A stretch of DNA of 64,000 nt from Microbacterium sp. MYb54 (GTDB lineage Bacteria; Actinomycetota; Actinomycetes; Actinomycetales; Microbacteriaceae): NCBI RefSeq assembly GCF_002979515.1, contig NZ_PCPA01000005.1, positions 124,001 to 188,000 of the forward strand, read 5' to 3'. A program made the position numbers and the translations under genes. Position 1 is the stretch's first letter, and each line of letters begins with the position of its first letter. This document shows positions 17,932-27,262 of this stretch, one piece after another. Below the pieces are notes generated by a model, which was not told the DNA's origin, ran no database searches, and was given only the letters and a program-made list of their open reading frames with translations.

Positions 17932-19203
17932 GTGGAGCACCGATCGAATAGGGCGGAAACGACGATCCCCCCGCACGCCGTGAAGGACACTGAGATTCAC
18001 AGAAGTACGCGAACGTCTGATGATGCCCGTCTGGTTGCCGAGTCGCTCAGACAGGGTGACCACATCGGTCTCGACAAGAAGCCGATTCGGGGCGCGCTCG
18101 GCGTTCTCTTCCTTGGTCTGGGGTGCCTGACGTCGGGTGCGTCGACTGCTCGGTCCGCGCCGCTGCGCTTCGTGATCGCGAATCCCGTCGCCCACGGTGC
18201 GCGGCTAGGTGCAGCGGTGATGGAGGCGCTGCCGCCGGGCTCGACGGTGCTCAGCGACCACCGTCTCGCAGCGGCGCCGCTCTCGACGGGAGAGGAGTTT
18301 CCGTCTCTGGCGCCACGCTCGATGGTTCATCTCGTCACTTGGCGACGGCTGCGAACTGCGTTGCGTCTCCGTCGTTCGCTCCCCGGAGGGCCAGGAGGGG
18401 CCTCCCGCCTCTACGGCGAGTATCTCTTCCTCGCTCAGGCGGTCCGATTCGCCGCAGCACACGATGCGCTGATCGATGGCGGAACCCGACTGATTCTGGT
18501 GGACTTCGACCGACATGCGTATGCCGCACCCTGGATATATGCGGCGAAGAACCAGGGCGTCGCTACCGTGACACTCGTGCATGGAATGCCGAACGCCTGG
18601 AACTATCTTCCCGTGCTCGCCGACGATGTTCTGGTGTGGGGAGAGGCCCAGCGCGAATGGATGCGCGAGAACGGTGTGGAGGCCGGAGTGCACGTCGTCG
18701 GGCGGCCCGATATCTCGGCTGAACCACTCAAGCTCCGCGAGACCGCCCGCCTGCTCATCTCGCACTCCGCAGAGAGTCTGAGCCCATCGGAAGTTGAGCG
18801 GCTTCTCGCACGCATGACCGCCGGGCGGCGCACGCAGCAAGAAATCGTCCTGAGGCTCCATCCGAGCGTTCCATTCGAGCGGTTGGACGAGAGCTGGGCA
18901 CGCATCGCGGAGGCCGCGGATCGCGTTGTCAGCGGCGGGGGCTCACTGTCGGATGACCTGGGCGTTGGTGATGTCGTGGTCGTCGTCAGGTCGAGCTCCG
19001 CGATGGACGCTCTTGCGCGAGGTGTGCGGGCGGAAGTGCTAGCGGATCGGGATCGAAGACTTCCAGCCGACTTGGAGGAACTTGCGCGGAGGAGCGGCTC
19101 TGCGGAAAGCGTCGATCCGGCGCATCACGTCGCAGCGGTCGGTGGCGAGGCCACGCAGCGGATTCGTGCATGGCTCTCCGCCAGACTCGACTCCCTCGGC
19201 TGA
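17932..19203 (+). CDS. probable GT-B-like glycosyltransferase/surface polysaccharide protein
   Basis: Up to 423 residues; the start is uncertain (GTG 17932 or GTG 17980) because the first ~70 residues look poorly structured. The central part contains VTLVHGMPNAWNYLPVLADDVLVW and EWMRENGVEAGVHVVGRPDI, as in GT-B-fold capsule enzymes and CDP-glycerol or polysialyl-type transferases, where the second domain binds the nucleotide sugar. A later VRSSSAMDAL segment fits the phosphate-binding turn. Location beside polysaccharide genes supports the call. Donor and acceptor are unknown. It ends 13 bases from the convergent wzy-like gene. Confidence 0.6.
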   Translation: MEHRSNRAETTIPPHAVKDTEIHRSTRTSDDARLVAESLRQGDHIGLDKKPIRGALGVLFLGLGCLTSGASTARSAPLRFVIANPVAHGARLGAAVMEALPPGSTVLSDHRLAAAPLSTGEEFPSLAPRSMVHLVTWRRLRTALRLRRSLPGGPGGASRLYGEYLFLAQAVRFAAAHDALIDGGTRLILVDFDRHAYAAPWIYAAKNQGVATVTLVHGMPNAWNYLPVLADDVLVWGEAQREWMRENGVEAGVHVVGRPDISAEPLKLRETARLLISHSAESLSPSEVERLLARMTAGRRTQQEIVLRLHPSVPFERLDESWARIAEAADRVVSGGGSLSDDLGVGDVVVVVRSSSAMDALARGVRAEVLADRDRRLPADLEELARRSGSAESVDPAHHVAAVGGEATQRIRAWLSARLDSLG

Positions 19204-19216
19204 TGCACCGTCGGCG

Positions 19217-21856
19217 TCAGCCTCTGTATGTTCGGCGGCCGAGCACGGAGGCCATGCGCCGGGCGGACTGGAGCGCGGAACCGGCAGCCGCCAGCGCGAC
19301 CGAATGCGCCCATCCATAGGTGGGGCGGCCCACGGACGACACTTCTCGCCGAACGGCCGGTGATGCGGCGTCCCACGGCGTCGCGTCGAGATAGCTCCGC
19401 CCGTGATGCGCATCCGGCTCGAGATAGGCACCCTCTGCCCACTCGTTCCACGCGTTCACGAAGACGAGACCGTCGTCGCCGCGCAGGCGCTGCTCGGTCA
19501 CCCGTGCATGTGTCAGCCAGTCGTGATAACGGGCAGGGGTGGAGCCGACGTAGATCGTCGCGTTGGCGCCGCGGCGAGCTGTGTTGTCCCAGCCGGGAAC
19601 GACGCCTCGATAGCGCGTGAACGGCGGGACCGGGCGGCGTCTGAAACGGCGTGTGAGGCGTGCATACGACATGAGGCGCCCTCGGAAATCGGCCGCGACA
19701 CCCTTCACCGGAATCAGCTGGGCCGCGCTGAGAGTGTTCGCACCGACAGGCGGGAACTCGGCTGCCGCGTCGAACCCGCTGACTGTCGGATCGATGCCGG
19801 GATGAGTCTCGGCGGCGACAAGATGGAGGGGGCCGATGCCGGCTGCGTCCGCGAGGCGGCGCCATGTCTCGGCGTACTGCGTGCCGGCGGGCAGGTGATC
19901 CGAGCGGTGCACCAGCAGCACCGCCGCACCGTTCACGCGCAGATAGCGAGGATCCCGGAGCAGGGGGAGGAAGTCTTCGAAAACCCTCTCGGGCGTGAGT
20001 TCGGTGTACTCCTGCGTGATGAGTGCTTCGTGCTCTTTGCCATCCCACCGCCTAGACCAGCTCTCGTTCGCCCATGAGATGCAGAAGGGCATGTCAGGTC
20101 CCGCGGAGAGGTACTGCTCGAGAGGGCGTTCGAGCAGACGCTTGCCGTCGAACCAGTAGAAGTAGAAGCAGAACGCGTCGATCCCGTTCGCCTGGGCCAT
20201 CGCAGCTTGCTCGTGCATGACCGCTACATCACCCAAGTCGTACTCGCCGAGCTCTCCCGCCGCACGCGGGTGGACGTGCCCCGAATGCTGTGGCACAGCG
20301 CGACGGACGTTCACCCACTCCGTGAAGCCCTCACCCCACCACTGATCGTTCTCCGGGATCGTGTGGAACTGCGGGAGATAGAAGGCGACGGTCCGCGGAC
20401 GAGGGGCGAGTGCGGCGGTGCGCTTCGCGGCCGCGCCGGACAGCGACGTCCAACGCAGGGCGATCACGACAGCGAATGTGAACAGCGCGTAACCGAGAAC
20501 CTCGTAGAGCGAGCCGCGAAGGATGATGAGCAGCAATGCCGCGATCGGAGCATCGATGATCAGGGCTGTCGGGTAGCGGCGCAGCATCGGTGTGCCCGCG
20601 GGAGGGCGGATCATCCCGATGACCATACCGAGAACGGCGAACGCGACGATGACGCCGACGACGCCGCCGACGACGTACGCCTCTCCCCACAGCGGCATGG
20701 ACAGGTTGTGGTAGCTGGCTCCGGTCGCCTCTGCGACGATCCTGCCAGTGGCCATGTCGGAGACGAGGGGAGAAAGGAATGGCACCCAGCGAATGAACGG
20801 TGCGATGAGGAGCAGGAGGGGGCCCGGGCCGCCGACCGGCAGGTCGCCTGCGACTGACACCGCGCGCAGGAGCATTTCAAATGCATCGAAGTCGAATCCG
20901 ACGAGCGATTCGGACGGCAAGGAGAGAGCGATGCCCACCGAGCCGGTGCCATCGCCGCGGGCGAGGTCGAGCGATGGGAAGATGCTGATGAGAGCGACGC
21001 CGATCCCGAGGGGCATCAGCCTCGAGATCGAGCGGCCCACGACGAGCGCACCGATGGTCGCGACGAGGAATCCTCCGGTCAAGAACCTCGATCCCGTGAG
21101 GGGGTTGGTCGCGATCGCCGCACTCGCCGTCACGAGCGCGATGAGCCAAACGGGTATCCGAATGCCGTTCCGACGAGCCACGATCGCAATCGCAGGCAGC
21201 ACGATACCGCCCGCCGTTCCGATGAAGAAGAGGGTGCCGGCGCCGGGAATGTCGGCGTTCTCCAAGAGCTGCTGCTGGAGCGCCTGCTTCCCCTGGAACA
21301 GCGCGGTGCCGGTGATCGTGATGAACAGTGCGGCGACTATCACATATCCGGCGAGAATGCCGACAAGGACTCCCCGCATCCGGCTGATTCCGAGAGGCGT
21401 CGGCTCGAGGCCCACATCCGAGAGCTGCGAGCCACTCTTGTGTCTCGACGTGAACAGCTCTGCCGCGGCGGCGACAGCGACCCCGAGCAGCACGACGCAC
21501 AGCCCGACCAGCACCGTCTGTTCGGAGAAGACGCCGTGCCAGGGGAACGTCCCGAACGCGATCTGGTGCACCGGGGCCAGTCCGAGGAAGATGTACGACC
21601 ACAGCCAGAACATCGCCCAAGCCAGGCTGAACTGTCGTGTCGTGGAGGCGCGGAACAATCCCGCGGCCAACACGATCGGAGTGGTGACCGCGAGGGCTTT
21701 GACACCCCACGCCGCCTCGGTGGAGAATCCGAGACGGATGGCGGCCGGAGGCAGGGTCAACGCGATGAACGCGGCATACGACCAGGCACTCCAGCGGAAT
21801 CCACGGACCACGGTGCGAGTGGGGGATGGCATAGATATCTCCGAAGTCGCGGTCAT
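19217..21856 (-). CDS. fusion of O-antigen/polysaccharide polymerase-like membrane domain with WbsX-type domain
   Basis: 879 residues. Residues 1 to about 470 hold 10-12 hydrophobic helices with large loops, as in Wzy-type oligosaccharide repeat polymerases. From about residue 484 a WbsX-like domain begins with TVAFYLPQFHTIPENDQWWG and continues GFTEWVNVRRA, DAFCFYFYWFDGKRLLERPL, CISWANESWSRRWDG and FVNAWNEWAEGAYLEPD. WbsX proteins are usually separate and act in O-antigen assembly. The frame is continuous with no sign of a sequencing join. On the minus strand TAGGAT ends 9 bases before the ATG. Confidence 0.82.
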   Translation of the reverse strand: MTATSEISMPSPTRTVVRGFRWSAWSYAAFIALTLPPAAIRLGFSTEAAWGVKALAVTTPIVLAAGLFRASTTRQFSLAWAMFWLWSYIFLGLAPVHQIAFGTFPWHGVFSEQTVLVGLCVVLLGVAVAAAAELFTSRHKSGSQLSDVGLEPTPLGISRMRGVLVGILAGYVIVAALFITITGTALFQGKQALQQQLLENADIPGAGTLFFIGTAGGIVLPAIAIVARRNGIRIPVWLIALVTASAAIATNPLTGSRFLTGGFLVATIGALVVGRSISRLMPLGIGVALISIFPSLDLARGDGTGSVGIALSLPSESLVGFDFDAFEMLLRAVSVAGDLPVGGPGPLLLLIAPFIRWVPFLSPLVSDMATGRIVAEATGASYHNLSMPLWGEAYVVGGVVGVIVAFAVLGMVIGMIRPPAGTPMLRRYPTALIIDAPIAALLLIILRGSLYEVLGYALFTFAVVIALRWTSLSGAAAKRTAALAPRPRTVAFYLPQFHTIPENDQWWGEGFTEWVNVRRAVPQHSGHVHPRAAGELGEYDLGDVAVMHEQAAMAQANGIDAFCFYFYWFDGKRLLERPLEQYLSAGPDMPFCISWANESWSRRWDGKEHEALITQEYTELTPERVFEDFLPLLRDPRYLRVNGAAVLLVHRSDHLPAGTQYAETWRRLADAAGIGPLHLVAAETHPGIDPTVSGFDAAAEFPPVGANTLSAAQLIPVKGVAADFRGRLMSYARLTRRFRRRPVPPFTRYRGVVPGWDNTARRGANATIYVGSTPARYHDWLTHARVTEQRLRGDDGLVFVNAWNEWAEGAYLEPDAHHGRSYLDATPWDAASPAVRREVSSVGRPTYGWAHSVALAAAGSALQSARRMASVLGRRTYRG

Positions 21857-21895
21857 GGTGCTTCGATCCTATTTGCTCCACGCGCGGTCGCGTGG

Positions 21896-23311
21896 TCAGC
21901 GGAGCTCGCGGATCGCCCGCCAGTTCACCGCGACAGCGCCGGTGAGGATGATCAGGCAGCCCAGCGCGAGCACGAGGATCGGCGGCTGGAGCCAGAGGGT
22001 GAGTATCGGTAGGGTGAAAGCGATGGTCAGGAGCGGGAGCGATCGGGTGATCGATACGAGCGGATATCCCGTTCGTGTGCCCAGCCACCACGCCCAGAGC
22101 GCCTGGCAGCCGTGGAAGACGGGGAGCCCGAGAGCGAAGATCGACGGCTCTCCGACGAGATCGAACACCCACAGAGCGGCGCCGATGCCGACTGCTCCGG
22201 ACAAGGGGGTGGTAGCGGCCAGCGCCAGGGTGCGTCCTCGCAGGAAGACGAGATGGATGTTTACGAGGTAGAGGGCCATGAGCGGAGTCGCCGCACAGGT
22301 GATCAGCGCGGCGGTGCTCAGGCTCTGGTCGTAGACGTGGGGGCCGGCGATGAAACGTGCGACGGGCTCGATCAGAGTGCAGAAGAACGCGACGAGACCG
22401 AGAACCAGCACGGAGATCGCCTGCATCGAACGCGAGAGGAATCTCGCGCGGGTGGCGTCGGGCTCGCGGTAGACCATCGGCGCCCAGGAGTTGTTGAACG
22501 CGCCGAGGATCAGCATCGGCGCTGTGCCGAGGAACAGCGCCAGCTGCAGGCGGCCTCCGGCGGCCACTCCATCGACCTGCGTCGCGAATGCGACAAGCAC
22601 GATGGTCACGAGCGCCCCTGTGATCGAATGCGGGACGGTGGGCAGGCCGATGGCCAATCCGGAACGGAGTTCCGTCAGGGAGAACGCACTGAGCGGTATC
22701 CGTGGCAACAGGAGCAGCGCGGCGAGCGCGGCGATCAGATGGCCGGCCGCGAGGCCGGTGAGATACGTTCCCGGCTCCGGGTGCCCGGATGCGACGGCGA
22801 TCAGACCGATCGTCGGGCCGGCAAGCGCTGAGAACATGCCGAGTCCGACGAACGTCTTCACTCTGCTGATGGCCCGGAACACCGACTGGCAGAGGGTCAG
22901 CACGCTGAGCGCCACGGCGGAGAGGGTGGGCCACACCAACGTTTCGACGTCGGAAGCGTCTCCGAGGAGCGCCGAGCCCCACACAGGCAGCAGGACGACG
23001 GCGACTCCGCCGCCGATGACCGCCAGCCCGGCGCCGGACCATACCAGCGCGGTTGCGCCGGAGACTCCCGTGCCGCCGATGATCGCGTGGCGGGTGATCG
23101 CGGTAGAGAGTCCCAGTCCGAGGCCGATGGATGCGAACTGGTAGAGCGTGATGCCGATACCCACGACGCCGTACCCTTCGGCGCCGAGCGTGCGCGTGAT
23201 GAAGGGGGTGATGAGCAGGCTGACGAGGACGGGGGCGACTGTGGCGAGGGAGTAGAGCGCTCCTGACCCGAGCAGTCCTTCTCGTCGGTCGGGTCCCGTC
23301 TTCCTACTCAC
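21896..23311 (-). CDS. Wzx-type polysaccharide flippase
   Basis: 471-residue membrane protein with about 12-14 helices, of the lipid-linked oligosaccharide flippase (MATE/MVF-like) superfamily. The N-terminus GALYSLATVAPVLVSLLITPFITRTLGAEGYGVVG is typical: an early helix followed by TRxLGxxxYG. It would move the undecaprenyl-linked repeat unit across the membrane for the Wzy-like polymerase encoded next on the same strand. The GTG start overlaps the end of the upstream glycosyltransferase by 8 bases, so translation is coupled. A small hairpin (21878-21895) follows the stop. Confidence 0.88.
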   Translation of the reverse strand: MSRKTGPDRREGLLGSGALYSLATVAPVLVSLLITPFITRTLGAEGYGVVGIGITLYQFASIGLGLGLSTAITRHAIIGGTGVSGATALVWSGAGLAVIGGGVAVVLLPVWGSALLGDASDVETLVWPTLSAVALSVLTLCQSVFRAISRVKTFVGLGMFSALAGPTIGLIAVASGHPEPGTYLTGLAAGHLIAALAALLLLPRIPLSAFSLTELRSGLAIGLPTVPHSITGALVTIVLVAFATQVDGVAAGGRLQLALFLGTAPMLILGAFNNSWAPMVYREPDATRARFLSRSMQAISVLVLGLVAFFCTLIEPVARFIAGPHVYDQSLSTAALITCAATPLMALYLVNIHLVFLRGRTLALAATTPLSGAVGIGAALWVFDLVGEPSIFALGLPVFHGCQALWAWWLGTRTGYPLVSITRSLPLLTIAFTLPILTLWLQPPILVLALGCLIILTGAVAVNWRAIRELR

Positions 23312-24110
23312 TGTCGACGAGCTTCCCCGACTGCGCAGAGGCGAGCGGATGCCGTCGCCTCACGAGCCTTCCGCCGAGGAGAAATTCGGGATAGAGAGAG
23401 TAGAAGCGGAAGAGCGAGTCGAGCTCTCGCACCCAGGGCATGAGCCGAAAATGCGTCGTCTCCCGTGCCCATCCGTGCGTCCACGTGAGGTCTCCGAGAA
23501 GAGTCACGGCATGGCCCTGGCGCCAGGCGCGGATACTGATGTCCTTGTCTTCGTAATAGAGGAAGAAGCGCTCGCTCCACCCGCCGAGGGCACGGATCGT
23601 CTCGGCGTCTCCCGCGACGACGGCACCGATGAGCCAGAAGACGCTTCTTCGCTCGGTCGGGGCCGCCAGCAGACGATAGCCGTTGCCTCGATCTTCAGAT
23701 GTCGCGCGGTTGAGGACTTTGTGCGCGAGCAATGGCGCACCGCGACCGTTCGGCTGCAGCGTGCCGTCGGTATTGAGAAGCTGGGGCGAGACGAGACCGC
23801 CGAGTTCCGCGATGGCGTTCGAGAGTTGCGCAAGGTCGGCGTAGTCGACCCGGACATCGGGATTGACGAAGGCGATGTCGTCTCCCGAGGCCGATGTCAG
23901 GCCGCGATTATTCGCCGCGCTGAAGCCGATGTTCTGCTCGACGCTGATGACAGTGGCTCCGAGGGACTTCGCAACCTGAACGCTGTCGTCGGTCGAGCCG
24001 TTGTCGACGACGATCCACTCCACGTGCGCCGGTCGCTCAGCGGCCCAGTACTCACGAAGGGGCGCGGCACTGTTGTATGTCACAGTTATGAGTGACCACG
24101 TTCTCGGCAT
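23304..24110 (-). CDS. glycosyltransferase family 2 (rhamnosyltransferase-like)
   Basis: 268-residue cytosolic GT-A enzyme. It has TVTYNSAAPLREYW at the start, VDNGSTDDSVQVAKS near residue 36, GFSAANNRG near 60, and FVNPDVRV as the metal/nucleotide DxD-like site. The EDKDISIRAWRQGH segment near residue 195 is typical of dTDP-rhamnosyl-type GT2 proteins. On the minus strand a TAATCT box ends 7 bases before the ATG, suggesting a leaderless transcript. It heads the leftward group GT2-wzx-wzy and diverges from another GT2. Confidence 0.88.
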   Translation of the reverse strand: MPRTWSLITVTYNSAAPLREYWAAERPAHVEWIVVDNGSTDDSVQVAKSLGATVISVEQNIGFSAANNRGLTSASGDDIAFVNPDVRVDYADLAQLSNAIAELGGLVSPQLLNTDGTLQPNGRGAPLLAHKVLNRATSEDRGNGYRLLAAPTERRSVFWLIGAVVAGDAETIRALGGWSERFFLYYEDKDISIRAWRQGHAVTLLGDLTWTHGWARETTHFRLMPWVRELDSLFRFYSLYPEFLLGGRLVRRRHPLASAQSGKLVDSE

Positions 24111-24175
24111 GATGTCGAGATTACCGAACCCGGCCTGCCGTCCCGCGCCGACCGACTTCTGGAACGAGACGACAC

Positions 24176-25123
24176 ATGAGCGGAACCGTGTGCCTTGCCG
24201 TGTACCGGCCGAGGGTGGATCTGCTCCGCACCCAGATCGACAGCATCAGATCGCAGACTCTCACGTCCTGGGACTGCATCGTGGGAATCGACGGTGCGGA
24301 CGCCCATACCCGGGCCGCGATCGAGGGGATGGTCGCCGGCGACGAGCGATTCCGAATCGTCGAATACGAATCGAACGTCGGGTTCTACCGGAACTTCGAG
24401 CGTCTGCTCGAGGAGGTGCTTCCGAGTTCGGAGTGGGTCGCGCTCGCGGACCAGGATGACGCCTGGTATCCGGAGAAGCTGGCGCTGCTGGTCCCGCTTC
24501 TCGACAATGCGGATCTCGCGTTCGGGCAGGCCCTCGTCGTCGACGCCGGCGAGGCGCGCGTGCCGGAGAAGGCCACGAGCCGTCGTTCCACCTCGTTGGC
24601 TGCGGCGTTTATCGACAATCAGGTGACCGGGAGCATCTCGGTGTTCCGACGAGCGCTGCTCGACACCGCCTTGCCCTTGCCTGACGCGACGGATTCCGCC
24701 TTCCATGATCACTGGCTCGGTGTGTGTGCTCTCGCGGGACAGGGGATCGCTGTGCTGCCGGACGTGGTTCAGGACTACATCCAGCACGGCGAGAACGTCA
24801 TCGGCGAGGAGCAGGGGCGAAGAGTCGCCGATCGCTTGTCGGCTCTGTCGGGACGTTCAGGGGGTGGCGTCGGGCAGAATCTCGACTACATCAGTGCTCA
24901 TCGCTGGCGCTGGCGCGTCAACATGGCGACGGCTCTTCTGGAACGCGCGCCGGGAGCGGCGGACAGCGAATTTCTCCGATCCGTGGCGGCCGACCGGCTT
25001 TCGTTCGGTTTGATCTCCCGTTTCGTTCCGGAGATCATCGGCGGACGAGTTCCGCCGCTCCGCGCTCTCGCACTCCTTGCGGGATCCTGGCGGTCTCCTC
25101 GGCTCCGACGCGCGCGAAAGTAG
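24176..25123 (+). CDS. glycosyltransferase family 2
   Basis: 315-residue GT-A enzyme. The N-terminus MSGTVCLAVYRPRVDLLRTQ begins the fold, and WVALADQDDAWYPEKL near residue 88 supplies the DxD-like aspartates. FHDHWLGVCALAG near 178 resembles the acceptor-side motif of rhamnosyl/galactosyl transferases such as those in O-antigen clusters. It diverges from the GT2 on the other strand across 65 bases. Donor sugar is unknown. Confidence 0.87.
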   Translation: MSGTVCLAVYRPRVDLLRTQIDSIRSQTLTSWDCIVGIDGADAHTRAAIEGMVAGDERFRIVEYESNVGFYRNFERLLEEVLPSSEWVALADQDDAWYPEKLALLVPLLDNADLAFGQALVVDAGEARVPEKATSRRSTSLAAAFIDNQVTGSISVFRRALLDTALPLPDATDSAFHDHWLGVCALAGQGIAVLPDVVQDYIQHGENVIGEEQGRRVADRLSALSGRSGGGVGQNLDYISAHRWRWRVNMATALLERAPGAADSEFLRSVAADRLSFGLISRFVPEIIGGRVPPLRALALLAGSWRSPRLRRARK

Positions 25124-25263
25124 GGTGCGGGCACGAGGATGGCCGGAGGCTCGGTAATCTGATCTGGATCGCAGCACGGGGTGCCCCGCACTGTTCGATG
25201 ATCACCCATGAGATCCAGCCCGGATGGAAAGCGCACAGAGACAAGGCCAATGAGGAGCGATCG

Positions 25264-26208
25264 ATGACCGGATGGCTCGTGACGGGCGGCACAGGGCTCC
25301 TGGGAGCGAACGCGCTCCTCGACCTTCAGCGGGACGGGCGCGCGCTCGGAGTGGCACGCAACGTCCCTGCTGACGCTTCGGGGGGTCTCTTCGTGCGGGC
25401 GGATCTATCCTCCCGCGCGGCTCGCAGCGGACTGGTGGCGAAGATGGGCGTCGATCACGTGCTCCACACGGCCGCGATCGCGACCATCGAAGGCTGTGAA
25501 AGCGACCCCGAGGGGGCTTTCGAGCTCAACGTCCGAGCATCAGAGGATCTCGCTGCGCAGGCGTATGCGGAAGACGCGCGATTCATCTTCATCTCGACTG
25601 ACGCTGTATTCGACGGAGAATCGGGAGATTACGCCGAGGAGGACCCCACGTCTCCGATCTCGGAGTACGGGCGCGGAAAGGTGGAGGCGGAGAGGAGGGT
25701 GCTCGCCGCCAACCCCGATGCCGTCGTCGCGCGAGTCAACTTCTATGGCTGGAGCCCGACCGGCACGCGCAGTCTCGCCGAGTTCTTCTATAATCGGCTC
25801 TCCACCGATGCCGACGTCGGGGGATTCACTGACGTCAAGGTCAGCACGACGTACGTCGGTCATCTCGTCCGTGCGATTCGCGAGCTCGCGGCCACGGACG
25901 CATCCGGCATCTTCCACGTGGCCGCGTCGCATGGCGTATCGAAGTACGAGTTCGGGCGAGCGCTCGCTGAACGTTTCGGCTTCGATCCGGGTCGGGTGAA
26001 TTCCGTCCTCTCCACGGACGTCCTCGACGCTCCTCGCGGGGCGGATCTCCGACTTCGAACCGATCGGTTGAGAGCCGCCATCGGTCACGATCTCCCCAGC
26101 ACGATCGCCGGGCTGCGAGACCTGCAGGCGGATCGGCACGCGGGCCGCCCTGAACTGCTGAAGAAATTCGACCACAACGAGGAGACTCATGGAACTTTCG
26201 ATCGCTGA
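25264..26208 (+). CDS. RmlD-like sugar-nucleotide reductase/epimerase (SDR family)
   Basis: 314 residues from ATG 25264, which follows a GAGGAG site; the frame is open much further upstream but only as a shadow. A Rossmann start VTGGTGLLGANALLDL binds NAD(P), and the catalytic Tyr-x3-Lys is SEYGRGKVEAE near residue 135-142. The overall pattern (VNFYGWSPTGTRSL, later GIFHVAASHGVSKYEFG) matches dTDP-4-dehydrorhamnose reductase-like proteins. It overlaps the NeuB-family gene by 20 bases, so it probably makes or modifies the same sugar rather than rhamnose itself. This last point is inference. Confidence 0.82.
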   Translation: MTGWLVTGGTGLLGANALLDLQRDGRALGVARNVPADASGGLFVRADLSSRAARSGLVAKMGVDHVLHTAAIATIEGCESDPEGAFELNVRASEDLAAQAYAEDARFIFISTDAVFDGESGDYAEEDPTSPISEYGRGKVEAERRVLAANPDAVVARVNFYGWSPTGTRSLAEFFYNRLSTDADVGGFTDVKVSTTYVGHLVRAIRELAATDASGIFHVAASHGVSKYEFGRALAERFGFDPGRVNSVLSTDVLDAPRGADLRLRTDRLRAAIGHDLPSTIAGLRDLQADRHAGRPELLKKFDHNEETHGTFDR

Positions 26209-27262
26209 TCGCCGGATCGGTCCGGAACACCCGACCTACTTCATCGCGGACATCGCCGCGAGTCATGACGGGGAACTCGACCGCGCGATCGATCTCATCC
26301 ACCTCGCTGCCGAGGCTGGTGCAGATGCGGCGAAGTTCCAGAACTTCACCGCGCCGGAGATCGTCTCGGACCGCGGGTTCGCCGAGTTGGGAGGGAAGCT
26401 CGGGCATCAGTCGTCGTGGACCAAGCCGGTCACCCAGGTCTACGCCGAAGCATCCATCCCGTATGGCTGGACGCCCCGGCTCAAAGCGGCGTGTGACGAG
26501 GCGGGGATCCACTACTTCTCCTCCGCGTACGACTTCGCCTCGGTCGACATGCTCGAGCCGCATGTTCCCGCGTACAAGATCGGCAGCGGCGACGTGACGT
26601 GGATCGAAGCGATCGAGTACACGGCGTCGAAGGGCAAGCCGATGCTGGTGGCCACGGGCGCGTCGTCGATTCAGGACGTCGTGGCCGCCGTCGACGCCGT
26701 GCGTCGTCACACGGACCAGCTCGTGCTGATGCAGTGCAACACGAACTACACCGGCAGCGATGACAACTTCCGATTCATCTCCCTCAATGTGCTTCACACT
26801 TATGCTGCGATGTTCCCCGACGTGGTGATGGGTCTCTCCGACCACACTCCGGGGCATGCGACGACGCTCGGCGCCATCGCGCTAGGGGCTCGTGTGATCG
26901 AGAAGCACTTCACCGACGACACGGGTCGAGAAGGCCCGGATCATGTCTTCTCCATGGACCCGCGCACGTGGCGGGAAATGGTCGATCGTGCGCGCGAGCT
27001 CGAGGCATCCTTCGGTCAGACAGTGAAGCGGATCGAGGAGAACGAGGTCGAGACCGTGATCGTCCAGCGGCGAGCGGTGCGCGCGCGGCGACCGATCGCC
27101 GCAGGTTCCATCATCACGCGCGAGGACCTGGCGGTGCTGCGCCCGGCGTCGCCGCACCTCGTTCCCGCGAACGAGCTGGAACGCGTCGTCGGGGCGCTCG
27201 CCTCTCGTGACCTGAGCGCTGACGAGGGCGTCGCCTGGGGCGACTTCTCCCCCGCCCCATGA
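26189..27262 (+). CDS. NeuB-family nonulosonic acid synthase with SAF domain
   Basis: 357 residues. The TIM-barrel domain (about 1-270) carries YFIADIAASHDGELDRAIDL, DAAKFQNFTAPEIVS, PAYKIGSGDVTWIEA, VLMQCNTNYTG and VIEKHFTDD. These correspond to the phosphoenolpyruvate and metal sites of sialic/legionaminic/pseudaminic acid synthases. A C-terminal antifreeze-like SAF domain (RPIAAGSIITREDLAVLRP) completes the fold. It would condense a six-carbon amino sugar with PEP to give a nine-carbon acid. Which acid is made cannot be decided. Overlaps on both sides indicate an operon. Confidence 0.88.
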   Translation: MELSIADRRIGPEHPTYFIADIAASHDGELDRAIDLIHLAAEAGADAAKFQNFTAPEIVSDRGFAELGGKLGHQSSWTKPVTQVYAEASIPYGWTPRLKAACDEAGIHYFSSAYDFASVDMLEPHVPAYKIGSGDVTWIEAIEYTASKGKPMLVATGASSIQDVVAAVDAVRRHTDQLVLMQCNTNYTGSDDNFRFISLNVLHTYAAMFPDVVMGLSDHTPGHATTLGAIALGARVIEKHFTDDTGREGPDHVFSMDPRTWREMVDRARELEASFGQTVKRIEENEVETVIVQRRAVRARRPIAAGSIITREDLAVLRPASPHLVPANELERVVGALASRDLSADEGVAWGDFSPAP

